Source: Zoogloeaceae bacterium
GTDB taxonomy: Bacteria > Pseudomonadota > Gammaproteobacteria > Burkholderiales > Rhodocyclaceae
DNA: 49,540 nucleotides
Assembly (NCBI GenBank): GCA_031287525.1
Contig: JAITSU010000027.1
Span: 1-49,540, forward strand
Direction of reading: 5' to 3'
A model generated the notes under the pieces. The model saw only the letters and a program-made list of their open reading frames with translations, was not told the origin of the DNA and searched no databases. Each line of letters begins with the position of its first letter. The stretch's first letter is position 1. The position numbers and the translations under genes are program-made. Below, piece by piece: positions 9,113 to 17,884 of this stretch.

Positions 9113-12100
9113 AAACCACCTCAACATTCTCCGGTTTCAGCCATTCCCGCAAGCCGCGCAGCAGGGCGTCTTCGAGGTTGACGCGGTAGCTTGCGCCCAG
9201 GGTGAGTTCGCAGGCGGCAGCAGCGTTTTTGTAGTGGATCCGCACGGCGGCGACGCCGGGGAAGGGGGCGAGGATGTCTTTCAGGCGGGCGACATCGGAT
9301 TGTCCGTTCATGTTCAGTTGCAGGTGGCGGGCGAAGCGGGCGCGGGCTTCGCCCAGGGTCATGAGTTTTTCGGCGGTGACGCGGATACTGTCGGAATACT
9401 CGTCATGCCTTATCTTGCCTTCGATGAGCAGCACTTCGTCGGTCACGATTTTGTCGCGCTCGGCGTCGAAAAGTTCGTTGAATACGGTGACTTCGACCAT
9501 CGCGCTGCCGTCGTCCAGTTGCACCAGCAGCATTTTGCCGCGCCGGGTCATCTGGGTACGGATTCCGGCGACGACGCCCGCGATGAGGGTGACTTCTTTT
9601 GCGGGTTCGAGTTGGTTCAGGCTGCGACGCACGAAGCGGGCAAGTTCGGCGCGTACACTGTCATAGGGATGACCGGAGAAGAAAAAACCCAGGGCTTCTT
9701 TTTCCCGCATCAGTTTTTCCTTGTCGTCCCAGGGTTTGACCTGCAAATACTGCGGCGCGTGGATTTCGCCTTCTTCGCCCGCGTCGAACAGGCTGGCTTG
9801 CAGGGCGTTGCGTTCGGCTTGTTCGGCGGCTTCCATGGCGATGCCGACGGATGCCATGAGTTTGCCGCGTTCCGGGTCTATCGCGTCGAACGCGCCAGCT
9901 TTAATCAGGGCTTCGATGGCGCGGCGGTTGACCTGACGTTTGTCGACCCGTTTGCAGAAGTCGAACAGGTCGGCAAACGCGCCTTCTTTTTCCCGCGCCG
10001 CCAGAATCAGCCTGACCGCCTGTTCGCCCACGCCCTTGACCGCGCCCAAGCCGTAGCGAACGGTTTTCGCGTCGACCGGCTCGAAAAAGTAGGCGGAGGC
10101 GTTGACGTCCGGCCCCAGGATGGTGATGCCGTTGGCAAGGGTATCGTCATGAAAAATTTTCACCGTGTCGGTGTTGTCCATGTCCGACGACAGGGTGGCT
10201 GCCATGAAAGCGGAGGCGTGGTGCGCTTTCAGCCAGGCGGTGTGGTAGGTGACAACGGCATAGGCGGCGGTGTGCGATTTGTTGAAGCCGTATTCCGCGA
10301 ACTTGGTCATCAGGTCAAAAAGATGTTCCGCCAGCTTCGGGTCGTAGCCTTTTTTTTCCGCGCCGGCGGCGATGGTTTCGCGGTGCCTGTCCATCTCCTC
10401 TTTTTTCTTTTTGCCCATCGCGCGGCGCAGCAAGTCGGCGCCGCCCAGGGTGTAGCCGCCGATAATCTGCGAAATCTGCATCACCTGTTCCTGATACACG
10501 ATGACGCCGTAGGTGGGCGTGAGGCAGTCTTTCAGGTCGTCGTGGTAATAGTCGATTTTCTGCCTGCCTTTTTTACGCAGAATGAAATCGTCGACCATGC
10601 CGGAACCCAGCGGCCCCGGACGGTATAGCGCCAGCACAGCGATGATGTCTTCAAAGCGGTCAGGTTCCAGTTTTTTCAACAGCTTTTTCATGCCATCCGA
10701 TTCAACCTGAAAAATCGCTGTGGTGTTGGCGTCTTTCAGGATGCGGTAGGTCGCCGGGTCGTTGAATCCCAAACGCATCAAATCCGGTTTTTCGCCGGTC
10801 AGACGTTCGACGTATTCCAGCGCCAGCTTGATGATGGTGAGGTTACGCAAGCCCAGAAAGTCGAATTTCACCAGACCGGCTTTTTCCACGTCGTCCTTGT
10901 CGAACTGCGACACGGGTGACGCGCCGTTTCCGCTCGCCTGATAAATGGGGCAGAAATCGGTAATCCTGCCCGGCGCGATCAGCACGCCGCCCGCGTGCAT
11001 CCCGACATTGCGGGTCAAATCTTCCAGACGACGCGCCAAATCAAAGAGCACGCGCACCGATTCGCCGTCATCGCCGTCCATCAGCTCTTTCAGGGCAGGC
11101 TCCATTTCCAGCGCCTTGGTGAGCGATACCGGCTTTGGCCCTTCCAGCGGAATCAGTTTGGAAATGCGGTCACAGAGGGAATACGGCAAATCCAGCACCC
11201 GCCCCACGTCGCGCACAACCGCCTTTGAGGACATGGTGCCGAAGGTGGCAATCTGCGACACGGCGTCCGCGCCATAGCGTTGGCGCACATATTCGATGAC
11301 CCGCCAGCGGTTGTCCTGACAAAAGTCGATGTCGAAGTCGGGCATGGAAACCCGTTCAGGATTCAGAAAACGCTCGAACAGCAGCGCGTATTGCAGCGGG
11401 TCGAGGTCGGTAATGCCGATGCTGTACGCTACCAGCGAACCCGCGCCGGAGCCGCGCCCCGGCCCTACCGGCACGCCGTTGTTTTTGCCCCAGTTGATGA
11501 AATCCGCCACGATGAGAAAGTAGCCGGGGAAGCCCATCTGGATGATGGTGCTCAACTCGATTTTCAAACGCGCGTCATATTCCGGTCGACGCAGGGCGCG
11601 CGCGGCAGGGTCGGGGAACAGTTCGACCAGACGTTTTTCCAGCCCCGCTTCCGCCTGCCGGGTCAAAAAGTCATCCAGACTCACGCCGTCCGGCGTTGGA
11701 AACTGGGGCAGAAAATTTTTGCCCAGGGTCAATTCCAGATTGCAGCGACGCGCGATTTCCAGCGAATTTTCCAGCGCCTCCGGCAAATCGGCAAACAACT
11801 CGACCATCTCCGCCTGGGTCTTGAAATACTGCGCCTCGGTAAAGGCGCGTGGGCGACGGGTATCGCCCAGCGTATAGCCTTCGGCAATGCACACCCTTGC
11901 TTCGTGCGCGCGAAAATCGTCCTGCCGCAAAAACTGGACGGGATGCGTCGCCACCAGCGGCAAACCGAGTTCAGCCGCCAGACGCGCGCTCGCCTCAACC
12001 AGTTGCGCCTCCTGCGGCTGACCGGAACGCTGCACTTCGAGATAAAAGGCGTCGGGAAACAGCGCCTCCCACGCCCGCGCCCGATGCTTCGCCTGCTCGC

Positions 12101-12623
12101 CATGTCCCGTGAGCAGCGCCTCGCCCACATCGCCCAAACCCGCGCCCGACAGCGCGATCAGACCATCGCAGCCGATTTCGGTGAACCACTCCCGCTGCAA
12201 CTGCGCCCTTTCCGGTCGGTCAGGGCGAACATAGGCGCGGGTCAGCAACTCGCACAACTGCCGGTAGCCCTCGCGGTTTTTGACCAGCAGCAGCAAACGA
12301 TGGGGACGCCCCGGCTCATCATCGTTGGCAATCCAGCAATCCGCCCCCGCCACCGGCTTGATGCCCTTCTCCCGCGCGCCCTTGTAGAACTTCACCAGAC
12401 AAAAGAGATTCATGAGATCGGTCATCGCCAACGCGGGCATGGCGTCCGTCGCCGCGTGAGCAATGGCGTCCCCCACCCGCAAAATTCCGTCCGTCACGGA
12501 AAATTCGCTGTGTACGCGTAAGTGCACGAAACGCGGGGCTGGAGGAACGACGGGAGAAATGTCAGGCGCGGGAGTGAGATCGGTGAGTTCAGTCATGGCG
12601 GGATTCTTTACGGAGCTTGCCAT
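9105..12623 (-). CDS. dnaE: DNA polymerase III alpha subunit
   Basis: A 1172-residue replicative polymerase of normal DnaE1 length. The N-terminal PHP domain begins with VHLRVHSEFSVTDGILR. The catalytic palm motif PDFDIDFC has its acidic residues at about 429, 431 and 433, followed by the finger region, helix-hairpin-helix and a C-terminal OB fold. Two starts are possible: ATG at 12623, with GGA six nt upstream, or the in-frame ATG at 12596 (MTELTDL); the sequence does not decide between them. It lies downstream of a toxin-antitoxin pair on the same strand and overlaps the antitoxin remnant at its 3' end. Confidence 0.97.
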   Translation of the reverse strand: MASSVKNPAMTELTDLTPAPDISPVVPPAPRFVHLRVHSEFSVTDGILRVGDAIAHAATDAMPALAMTDLMNLFCLVKFYKGAREKGIKPVAGADCWIANDDEPGRPHRLLLLVKNREGYRQLCELLTRAYVRPDRPERAQLQREWFTEIGCDGLIALSGAGLGDVGEALLTGHGEQAKHRARAWEALFPDAFYLEVQRSGQPQEAQLVEASARLAAELGLPLVATHPVQFLRQDDFRAHEARVCIAEGYTLGDTRRPRAFTEAQYFKTQAEMVELFADLPEALENSLEIARRCNLELTLGKNFLPQFPTPDGVSLDDFLTRQAEAGLEKRLVELFPDPAARALRRPEYDARLKIELSTIIQMGFPGYFLIVADFINWGKNNGVPVGPGRGSGAGSLVAYSIGITDLDPLQYALLFERFLNPERVSMPDFDIDFCQDNRWRVIEYVRQRYGADAVSQIATFGTMSSKAVVRDVGRVLDLPYSLCDRISKLIPLEGPKPVSLTKALEMEPALKELMDGDDGESVRVLFDLARRLEDLTRNVGMHAGGVLIAPGRITDFCPIYQASGNGASPVSQFDKDDVEKAGLVKFDFLGLRNLTIIKLALEYVERLTGEKPDLMRLGFNDPATYRILKDANTTAIFQVESDGMKKLLKKLEPDRFEDIIAVLALYRPGPLGSGMVDDFILRKKGRQKIDYYHDDLKDCLTPTYGVIVYQEQVMQISQIIGGYTLGGADLLRRAMGKKKKEEMDRHRETIAAGAEKKGYDPKLAEHLFDLMTKFAEYGFNKSHTAAYAVVTYHTAWLKAHHASAFMAATLSSDMDNTDTVKIFHDDTLANGITILGPDVNASAYFFEPVDAKTVRYGLGAVKGVGEQAVRLILAAREKEGAFADLFDFCKRVDKRQVNRRAIEALIKAGAFDAIDPERGKLMASVGIAMEAAEQAERNALQASLFDAGEEGEIHAPQYLQVKPWDDKEKLMREKEALGFFFSGHPYDSVRAELARFVRRSLNQLEPAKEVTLIAGVVAGIRTQMTRRGKMLLVQLDDGSAMVEVTVFNELFDAERDKIVTDEVLLIEGKIRHDEYSDSIRVTAEKLMTLGEARARFARHLQLNMNGQSDVARLKDILAPFPGVAAVRIHYKNAAAACELTLGASYRVNLEDALLRGLREWLKPENVEVVYG

Positions 12624-12686
12624 TTTACATCCAGCGGGCGGTATCCGAGGACAGGGCGCCGGAATCAGAAAAAATGACCACTAGCG

Positions 12687-13034
12687 CTACGACAAGGCGA
12701 CTTCCGCTGCCAGCGCAGCCCACGGCGCGGAAAACCCGTCTTCTTCGCGCACAACGAGACCGGATGTTTCGAGGGTTTTTACGTCTTCGTGTACGCGCTT
12801 GTAGTCACGCCCCAACGCCGCTGCCAGCGCCCTGATGCTGTTCGCTTTGTGCCGATGAAGATGACGCAGCAATTCAAGACGCCGGGGCGTCAAAGCCGAC
12901 ATCATTTCTTCAAGCGACAAGAAGGTGATGTTTCGCTCCTCGAAAGATTCCCCCGCCGCCGCGCGCCGGAAAGCCCCGGCAAAACGCTGCCCCATGTCCT
13001 GCGCGTTCCCTACATGTACGGTCATTCTGTTCAT
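12687..13034 (-). CDS. HTH antitoxin, TumA-like
   Basis: A 115-residue protein. Residues 45-110 form a winged-helix DNA-binding domain (LTPRRLELLRHLHRHKANS, then a helix ending in GRDYKRVHEDVKTLE). Such HTH proteins partner DUF6516 toxins in TumE/TumA-type pairs. Its start overlaps the stop of the upstream toxin gene by 4 nt, so the two are translated together with the toxin first. It probably neutralises the toxin and represses the shared promoter. The assignment rests on domain type and gene pairing. Confidence 0.7.
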   Translation of the reverse strand: MNRMTVHVGNAQDMGQRFAGAFRRAAAGESFEERNITFLSLEEMMSALTPRRLELLRHLHRHKANSIRALAAALGRDYKRVHEDVKTLETSGLVVREEDGFSAPWAALAAEVALS

Positions 13035-13318
13035 TTTTCGCTCCTTTCGCGCGCCACGTCATCCAGAAAATCCGCGACCAGACGTTCAGGCGTCGAAAAC
13101 GGATAAGGCGCTTCCCGTTCCCCGTAATGCCGATGGTCGCCCTTGCCCCGTTCATTGTCGTACCCGATAACGCGCTCCCCGGCGTACCCGTAGAAAAGGC
13201 TGTATTTCAGCCCATGCGGACGCTCTGCGTCGCGTTCCGGCAAACGCCAGATACGCATTTCGAGCAACGCGCCATCCGGGTAAATCATGCGGTCTTCAAA
13301 AACGAGCGTAGCGTTCAT
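13031..13318 (-). CDS. TumE-family (DUF6516) toxin
   Basis: A 95-residue protein with the family pattern of an acidic start (MNATLVFEDRMIYPDGALLE), a central LKYSLFYGYAGERVIGYDNE and a charged GKGDHRHYGEREAPYPF. These match the DUF6516/TumE toxins found with HTH antitoxins. The toxic reaction has not, to my knowledge, been well defined. It is the first gene of a two-gene operon with the HTH protein at 12687-13034. Both genes look intact, so this is probably a working addiction module between dnaE and the gene at 13501. Confidence 0.7.
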   Translation of the reverse strand: MNATLVFEDRMIYPDGALLEMRIWRLPERDAERPHGLKYSLFYGYAGERVIGYDNERGKGDHRHYGEREAPYPFSTPERLVADFLDDVARERSEK

Positions 13319-13500
13319 GGGGAGAATACTGCGCCCGCTTATTTATGGCGTCAAGCGCCATAGCGAAGCGTATCCGATGTCAGGAAACAGGCAGCGGAGA
13401 AAGTGACCGGCGAGGCTGTCGCCGCGTGATTTTCTGGCCCCTGCATCCTGATCCCTGAACTACAATGCGCCCTTTCAATCTTCACATCCCCCCTGCCACC

Positions 13501-14178
13501 ATGAAAACAGCCCTCATTGTCTTTGTCCTCGTCATCCTCGCGCTCGTGCTGCCGTTTTTCATGTCCGAGCAGAAACCGCCGGAAAACGTGGACATCAACC
13601 TGCCCTGGCAGATTGCGGTGGATGAGGCGGGCAACAGCGAGGTCTTCGGGTTGACGCCGGGGAAAAGCGTTCTTGCCGACGCGCGTCAGCGTTTCGGGAA
13701 CGATTTTGAAGTCGCCATCATTGCCGCCCCGAATGAAGCTGGCGCGTTGGAAGCCTATTACGACCGGGTTTTCATGGGGCAGATTCAGGGACGCCTGATT
13801 CTGACGCTGGATTACAGCGAAACCGACATCGCCGCCATCCGCAAACGCGCCGTCAAACGCGAATACATGGAAAGCAGCACCCGCAAAATCACCCTGCGCC
13901 CGGACGACACGGCGCAAGCCGAACACGCCACCATCCGCGCCATCACCCTGATTCCAGGCGCCAGTCTGGATGAAATCGTCATCATCGAACGCTTCGGCAA
14001 AGCGGCGGAAATCCTGCGCGAAGGCGAAACCCTGACCCACTACCTCTACCCGCAAAAAGGGCTGGATGTCGTGCACGACAAAAAAGGCAAAGAAATCCTG
14101 CACTACGTCGCCCCCGCAAAATTCGGCGCGCAGATTCAGGCACCGCTGGAAAAAGCGATCGCGGCAACGGAGAAGTAG
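13501..14178 (+). CDS. Hypothetical membrane-anchored protein
   Basis: I do not recognise this 225-residue protein. It has one N-terminal hydrophobic segment (MKTALIVFVLVILALVLPFF), then a soluble domain of about 200 residues probably in the periplasm. The motif FGLTPGKSVLADARQRFG suggests a family whose domain repeats a GLTPG...VLDARQRFG pattern. ATG at 13501 is preferred to an upstream in-frame ATG at 13465 because it begins the signal anchor directly. The gene looks intact and stands alone, followed at once by a composite repeat. Confidence 0.75.
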   Translation: MKTALIVFVLVILALVLPFFMSEQKPPENVDINLPWQIAVDEAGNSEVFGLTPGKSVLADARQRFGNDFEVAIIAAPNEAGALEAYYDRVFMGQIQGRLILTLDYSETDIAAIRKRAVKREYMESSTRKITLRPDDTAQAEHATIRAITLIPGASLDEIVIIERFGKAAEILREGETLTHYLYPQKGLDVVHDKKGKEILHYVAPAKFGAQIQAPLEKAIAATEK

Positions 14179-14256
14179 GGGCAGGTTTCAAACCTGCCCG
14201 CCCTGCCCGTCGCGCGGCGTCTGGAAACATCGGGCGGGTTTGAAACCCGCCCCTAC
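14175..14256 (+). repeat. Composite two-hairpin repeat, copy 2
   Basis: GTAGGGG, hairpin CAGGTTTCAAACCTG, a linker containing GGCGTCTGGAAACATC, hairpin CGGGTTTGAAACCCG, CCCCTAC. It begins within the last codons of the gene ending at 14178. The linker is nearly the same as in copy 3 and different from copy 1. Confidence 0.8.
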
Positions 14257-14513
14257 AACACCCCACAATTACGCGCTACGTTCATCCTCACTCAAACGTA
14301 TAGCGAGAGGGCGGCAGCATGGTTCGACGAAGCGAAGCGACGGCAAAAGCGAAACGCCTTCCACCCTACGGTCAATGCCATTATGGTTGGGCGGTTTCTC
14401 CTAAACCGCGGTTTGTTACATCCGGCGCGCTCGGAGCGCGCGCCCTACCGTTGGGTTACGCCTTTGGGTTACGCCTTTGGCTTACCCAACAACTTCCAGA
14501 CCACGCGCCTAAC
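14257..14513. other. Non-coding, repeat-bearing spacer
   Basis: No gene is visible. The stretch carries a hairpin-like GGCGGTTTCTCCTAAACCGCGG and a short tandem repeat of GGTTACGCCTTTG-type units at about 14454-14490. It lies downstream of an orphan antitoxin, but no remnant of a PIN-domain toxin could be found here. Confidence 0.5.
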
Positions 14514-14768
14514 TTAATGGCATTGACCCCACGGCAGCGCGTTCAGCGGGCGCTCGTCCATGAAATCCGCTGGCGCGTCAACAGAAAACAGTAGCTCGAA
14601 AAATTCATTCCATGCTTTGACGCCGGGCTGGTTCGACAGCACGACATCGCCCGTGTCATCGTCGCGCGTGGCATAGACTTCGCTGCCCTGAAAGCGAAAT
14701 TGCGCGGGCAGACGCACCGCTTGACTGGCACCGTTCCTGAACAATTTGGCAACTTGCGTTTCGTTCAT
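14514..14768 (-). CDS. vapB: VapB-type antitoxin, orphan
   Basis: An 84-residue AbrB/SpoVT-fold antitoxin: MNETQVAKLFRNGASQAVRL is the classic VapB opening, followed by PAQFRFQGSEVYATRDDDTG. ATG at 14768 is chosen because AGGAG lies about 7 nt upstream, while the longer frame begins in unrelated sequence. In intact operons a PIN-domain RNase VapC follows directly; here the next 335 nt downstream hold only repeats. The C-terminus (MDERPLNALPWGQCH) diverges from the usual toxin-contacting tail, so it may have been cut by the same event that removed vapC. Confidence 0.75.
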   Translation of the reverse strand: MNETQVAKLFRNGASQAVRLPAQFRFQGSEVYATRDDDTGDVVLSNQPGVKAWNEFFELLFSVDAPADFMDERPLNALPWGQCH

Positions 14769-15043
14769 CAGGGACTCCTTTCGCTCGTGTATATAGATTG
14801 TAGGATATACATCCAGCCAATCCTTGACCATTACGCCGCTTACCGTGTGGATACGCTAATTCAGAGGTTGTTCGCAGGGGCAGGTTTCAAACCTGCCCGT
14901 CCTGTGGCGTCTGGAAACATTGGGCGGGTTTGAAACCCGCCCCTACGCCGTTTTTGCGTCTTGTCTGGTTGTCGCAAAAACCGCCGACGTGGACGTCGGC
15001 GCTCCCGGATGTTGGCGTTCCCGGAAATCGGCGCTCCCGGAAA
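14769..15043. other. Non-coding spacer with repeats
   Basis: No gene is seen. It contains composite repeat copy 3 (14876-14946) and, at about 14977-15035, short GC-rich palindromes of the type CCGACGTGGACGTCGG with repeated GGCGCTCCCGGA units. Confidence 0.6.
14876..14946 (+). repeat. Composite two-hairpin repeat, copy 3
   Basis: Same layout as the copy at 14175-14256: hairpin CAGGTTTCAAACCTG, linker with GGCGTCTGGAAACATT, hairpin CGGGTTTGAAACCCG, CCCCTAC. The 5' flank reads CAGGGG instead of TAGGGG. Confidence 0.8.
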
Positions 15044-17875
15044 TTACGCGCCTTGTCTTTTCATCAACCAATGCTCAAATTGCGTCGCGTCCATCGCTTT
15101 TCCGAACAGAAATCCTTGCAGGGTTGGATAGCCCTGTTCTTTCAGGAATTTGAGCTGGGCGGTGGTTTCCACGCCTTTGGCGCTGACTTCCAGACCCAGT
15201 TCGGGCGCCATTGCCAGCGCGGCTTTGGCGATGGCGCAACTGTCCGCGTCATCGGGCAGGGCATTGACGAAGGAGCGGTCGAGTTTCAGGCGGCTCATGT
15301 GCAGGCGGCGGACGTGCGTCATGCTGGAATAGCCAAGACCGAAATTGTCCAGCACCAGGCCGAACCCCAGTTCGCGCAGGAAATGACAGCGTTCGAGCAG
15401 CACTTCGCCGGACAGCATCAGGATGCTGCCGGTCATTTCGAGTTCCAGATAGCGGGGGTCGGCGCCGGTTTGTTCCAGGGTGTGGGTCAGGATTTTCAGG
15501 AAATCATCCCGATAGAAATGCTGGGCGGAAATGTTGACGGCGATGGTCAGTTTGCGCGCGCTCCAGGCGACTTGTTGCCGACAGGCGGTCGCGAAGCTCC
15601 ATTCGTCCAGCGCCAGAATGAGTCCGCTGTCTTTTGCCGTGGGCATGAAGCGGGCAGGCAAAAGCAAGCCCATTTCAGGATGCTGCCAGCGTGCCAGCGC
15701 CTCGCAGCCGACCGCGCGACCATCGGCGGAGGAGACCATCGGTTGATAATGGAGCCGTAATTCGCCACGTTCCAGAGCTTGTCGCAAGGCGTTTTCCAGC
15801 AGGCTGTCCGCCAGCAGCAAGCCTTGTTCAGGTCGCCTGTCCGGTTCATCCAGGGCAAAAACGCGCCGCGCCGTCACATCCTGCGCGACGCCCAACTGCC
15901 GCTGCCCGCGCGGGGCATCGAGGATACCGGGCATGGTGGTTTCCGCGTCCGCGTCCGCTTCCGCAATACTGCTGATGAAGAACGACAACACCCGGTTCGC
16001 TTGCGCCCTGGCGTCCGTGGGCAAAACGCGGCAATCCAGAGACGCCCTGCCGGATGTCGCGCGCGCGTTGTCCAGCGCCTTTTGCAGTTTTTCGCGGTCT
16101 TCCGGTTCAATCCGCGCCAGCAACTTCTCCCATGTATCCAGTTTTCCCGGCGCAAAACCAAGCAGGGCGCAGAGTTCATTGGAGGCGATGAAATAGCCGT
16201 CGGCGCGCATTTCCCAACTGCCCATCTGGAAGGCGCGTTGCGGCAACAGCAGCATTTCGGTCTGTTGCCGCAAACGCTCGCTGAACGCGCCCAACTGCTC
16301 CAGACGGCGGTTAGCCTGGACTTGACCAAGGCGCAACCGGCTCAAATGGGTAAGCAGGAAAATCGCCAGCAGCGCGACCATCAGCGTACACACCACCATG
16401 CTGACCCAGACATCCAGCCCCCAGCGGCTCAAGCGTAACATTGCGGGAATGCGCGTGTACAGCATGCCCTTGCGGTCAGCGAGGGGAACCGGGTAGGACT
16501 GGAAGAAATGTTGCCGCTGCCATTCGGGTTTTTCGCAGCCTTCAGCGCCCGTCAGATATTCAGGCGCGTCGCCGGTTTCTTCGACGACGCAGGCTTCCAG
16601 CCCTTCCCATTCAGCGGGCAGGACGGAAGCCAGCAGGGTACGCGCGTTCACGCCTTCCGCCACCAGCCCCAGCCATTTCTGTTGACCGTCAGTCTGTTCA
16701 GCCGATACAAGATGATAGAGCGTGATGTCCACGCCTTTCTTTTGCGTGTAAATCAGTGATTCTTCTTCCGTCGTGGATGGCGCGCCTTCCCGTTGCGCCA
16801 GCCATGCCCGCACCTGGTCGCTGACATCCAGCCCCTGCCGTCCGCGCTCACCTTCCAATTCACGTTGAGGGGGCGGCATCAGGTAAGCGAAGGGCAGGTA
16901 GTATTCCGCTATTGGAGCGGGACGCCCGTCAGCGTCGTGGATGGTGAAATTCGCGTACCCGGCGCGGCGCATTTTTTCTTCAAAGGCGGCGCGTTCGTCA
17001 TGGCGCACATAGGGTATCCAGGCGAAATTTTCCGCGCCCGGATGTCGCGCCATCCAGGTTTGCAAAATGGATTGCCACATCTGCTCGCTCAAATCCGGTC
17101 GCAGGCGCAGCAAATCTTTCATCATAAACAGCATTTCTTCCTTGTTCGCCAGATGGCGAATCAGGGTCGCCGCCATTTGCTGACTGTCGCGCTCAAAACG
17201 CGCCTGAATGCGGTTGCGCTCCTCGCCCAACACATACATGAAGGCAATGAACAAGAGCACCAGCGTCACAAAAATCGGCAGCCCCACGCTGACGCGCAAG
17301 GGTTGCCAGTAATCGCGCGGCTTGCCGAAAAAGACGAACATCGGCGGCGCGACAAGCAAAATGCCCAGCACATCGCCCAGCCACCAGACCAGACCGGAAA
17401 GCCAGATTTCATCCGTTGGAACGATACCGGACAGATTGAGTACCCACATGGCGGGCAAAGCGCCGCAAAGACAGCAAACCGGCGTAATCAGGAGCGCAAA
17501 GCGCGACATGTAGCGCACCTGAAAACCCGTCAGGCGGCGCGTCAGCCAGTACCCGACCCACGCCTGAAACAGTTGAATCGGCGCGATACAGAGCAAACCC
17601 CACCAGCCGGAGGACACGTTCAACGTCCAGATCATGACGATTTCCAGCAGGAACGCGCCCAACAGCATCCCCCACCACAGACGCACACCGAACAGAATCA
17701 GGGCGGCAAGCGCGATGCCGATGGAGGGAAACAGGGGCATGGCAAAGCCGGGACGCGCCAACCCCAGAAAAGCAATCCCCACGCCGCTGAAAATCAGCGC
17801 CAGCAGCAGGTTTTTATACAGGTCGGATTGGCGAAACGACCCCCATCTCGCGGAAAAGTTCATGATGCGTTTCAT
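15044..17875 (-). CDS. MASE1-CHASE-PAS-EAL membrane protein with degenerate EAL site
   Basis: A 943-residue sensor. Residues 15-215 hold multiple membrane helices of MASE1 type, about 225-480 a CHASE-like periplasmic sensor, a second membrane helix lies near 490, about 545-670 is a PAS-like domain, and 690-943 an EAL domain. There is no GGDEF domain. EAL is at 725-727 (CEALARW), with NISAQ, LELEMT, KLDRS and the late Gln920 present. Two residues needed for c-di-GMP hydrolysis in characterised EAL enzymes are changed: the second Asp of DDFG is Asn844, and the Glu of AEGVE is Lys900 (SAKGVET). I infer a c-di-GMP receptor or scaffold and not a phosphodiesterase. It lies 9 nt after ribD and is probably co-transcribed with it. 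Confidence 0.9.
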   Translation of the reverse strand: MKRIMNFSARWGSFRQSDLYKNLLLALIFSGVGIAFLGLARPGFAMPLFPSIGIALAALILFGVRLWWGMLLGAFLLEIVMIWTLNVSSGWWGLLCIAPIQLFQAWVGYWLTRRLTGFQVRYMSRFALLITPVCCLCGALPAMWVLNLSGIVPTDEIWLSGLVWWLGDVLGILLVAPPMFVFFGKPRDYWQPLRVSVGLPIFVTLVLLFIAFMYVLGEERNRIQARFERDSQQMAATLIRHLANKEEMLFMMKDLLRLRPDLSEQMWQSILQTWMARHPGAENFAWIPYVRHDERAAFEEKMRRAGYANFTIHDADGRPAPIAEYYLPFAYLMPPPQRELEGERGRQGLDVSDQVRAWLAQREGAPSTTEEESLIYTQKKGVDITLYHLVSAEQTDGQQKWLGLVAEGVNARTLLASVLPAEWEGLEACVVEETGDAPEYLTGAEGCEKPEWQRQHFFQSYPVPLADRKGMLYTRIPAMLRLSRWGLDVWVSMVVCTLMVALLAIFLLTHLSRLRLGQVQANRRLEQLGAFSERLRQQTEMLLLPQRAFQMGSWEMRADGYFIASNELCALLGFAPGKLDTWEKLLARIEPEDREKLQKALDNARATSGRASLDCRVLPTDARAQANRVLSFFISSIAEADADAETTMPGILDAPRGQRQLGVAQDVTARRVFALDEPDRRPEQGLLLADSLLENALRQALERGELRLHYQPMVSSADGRAVGCEALARWQHPEMGLLLPARFMPTAKDSGLILALDEWSFATACRQQVAWSARKLTIAVNISAQHFYRDDFLKILTHTLEQTGADPRYLELEMTGSILMLSGEVLLERCHFLRELGFGLVLDNFGLGYSSMTHVRRLHMSRLKLDRSFVNALPDDADSCAIAKAALAMAPELGLEVSAKGVETTAQLKFLKEQGYPTLQGFLFGKAMDATQFEHWLMKRQGA

Positions 17876-17884
17876 GCTGAAATT

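Noticed and set aside
14454-14490. Tandem GGTTACGCCTTTG-type units
   Set aside because: Only about three short units in non-coding DNA next to hairpin repeats, with nothing to suggest a function.
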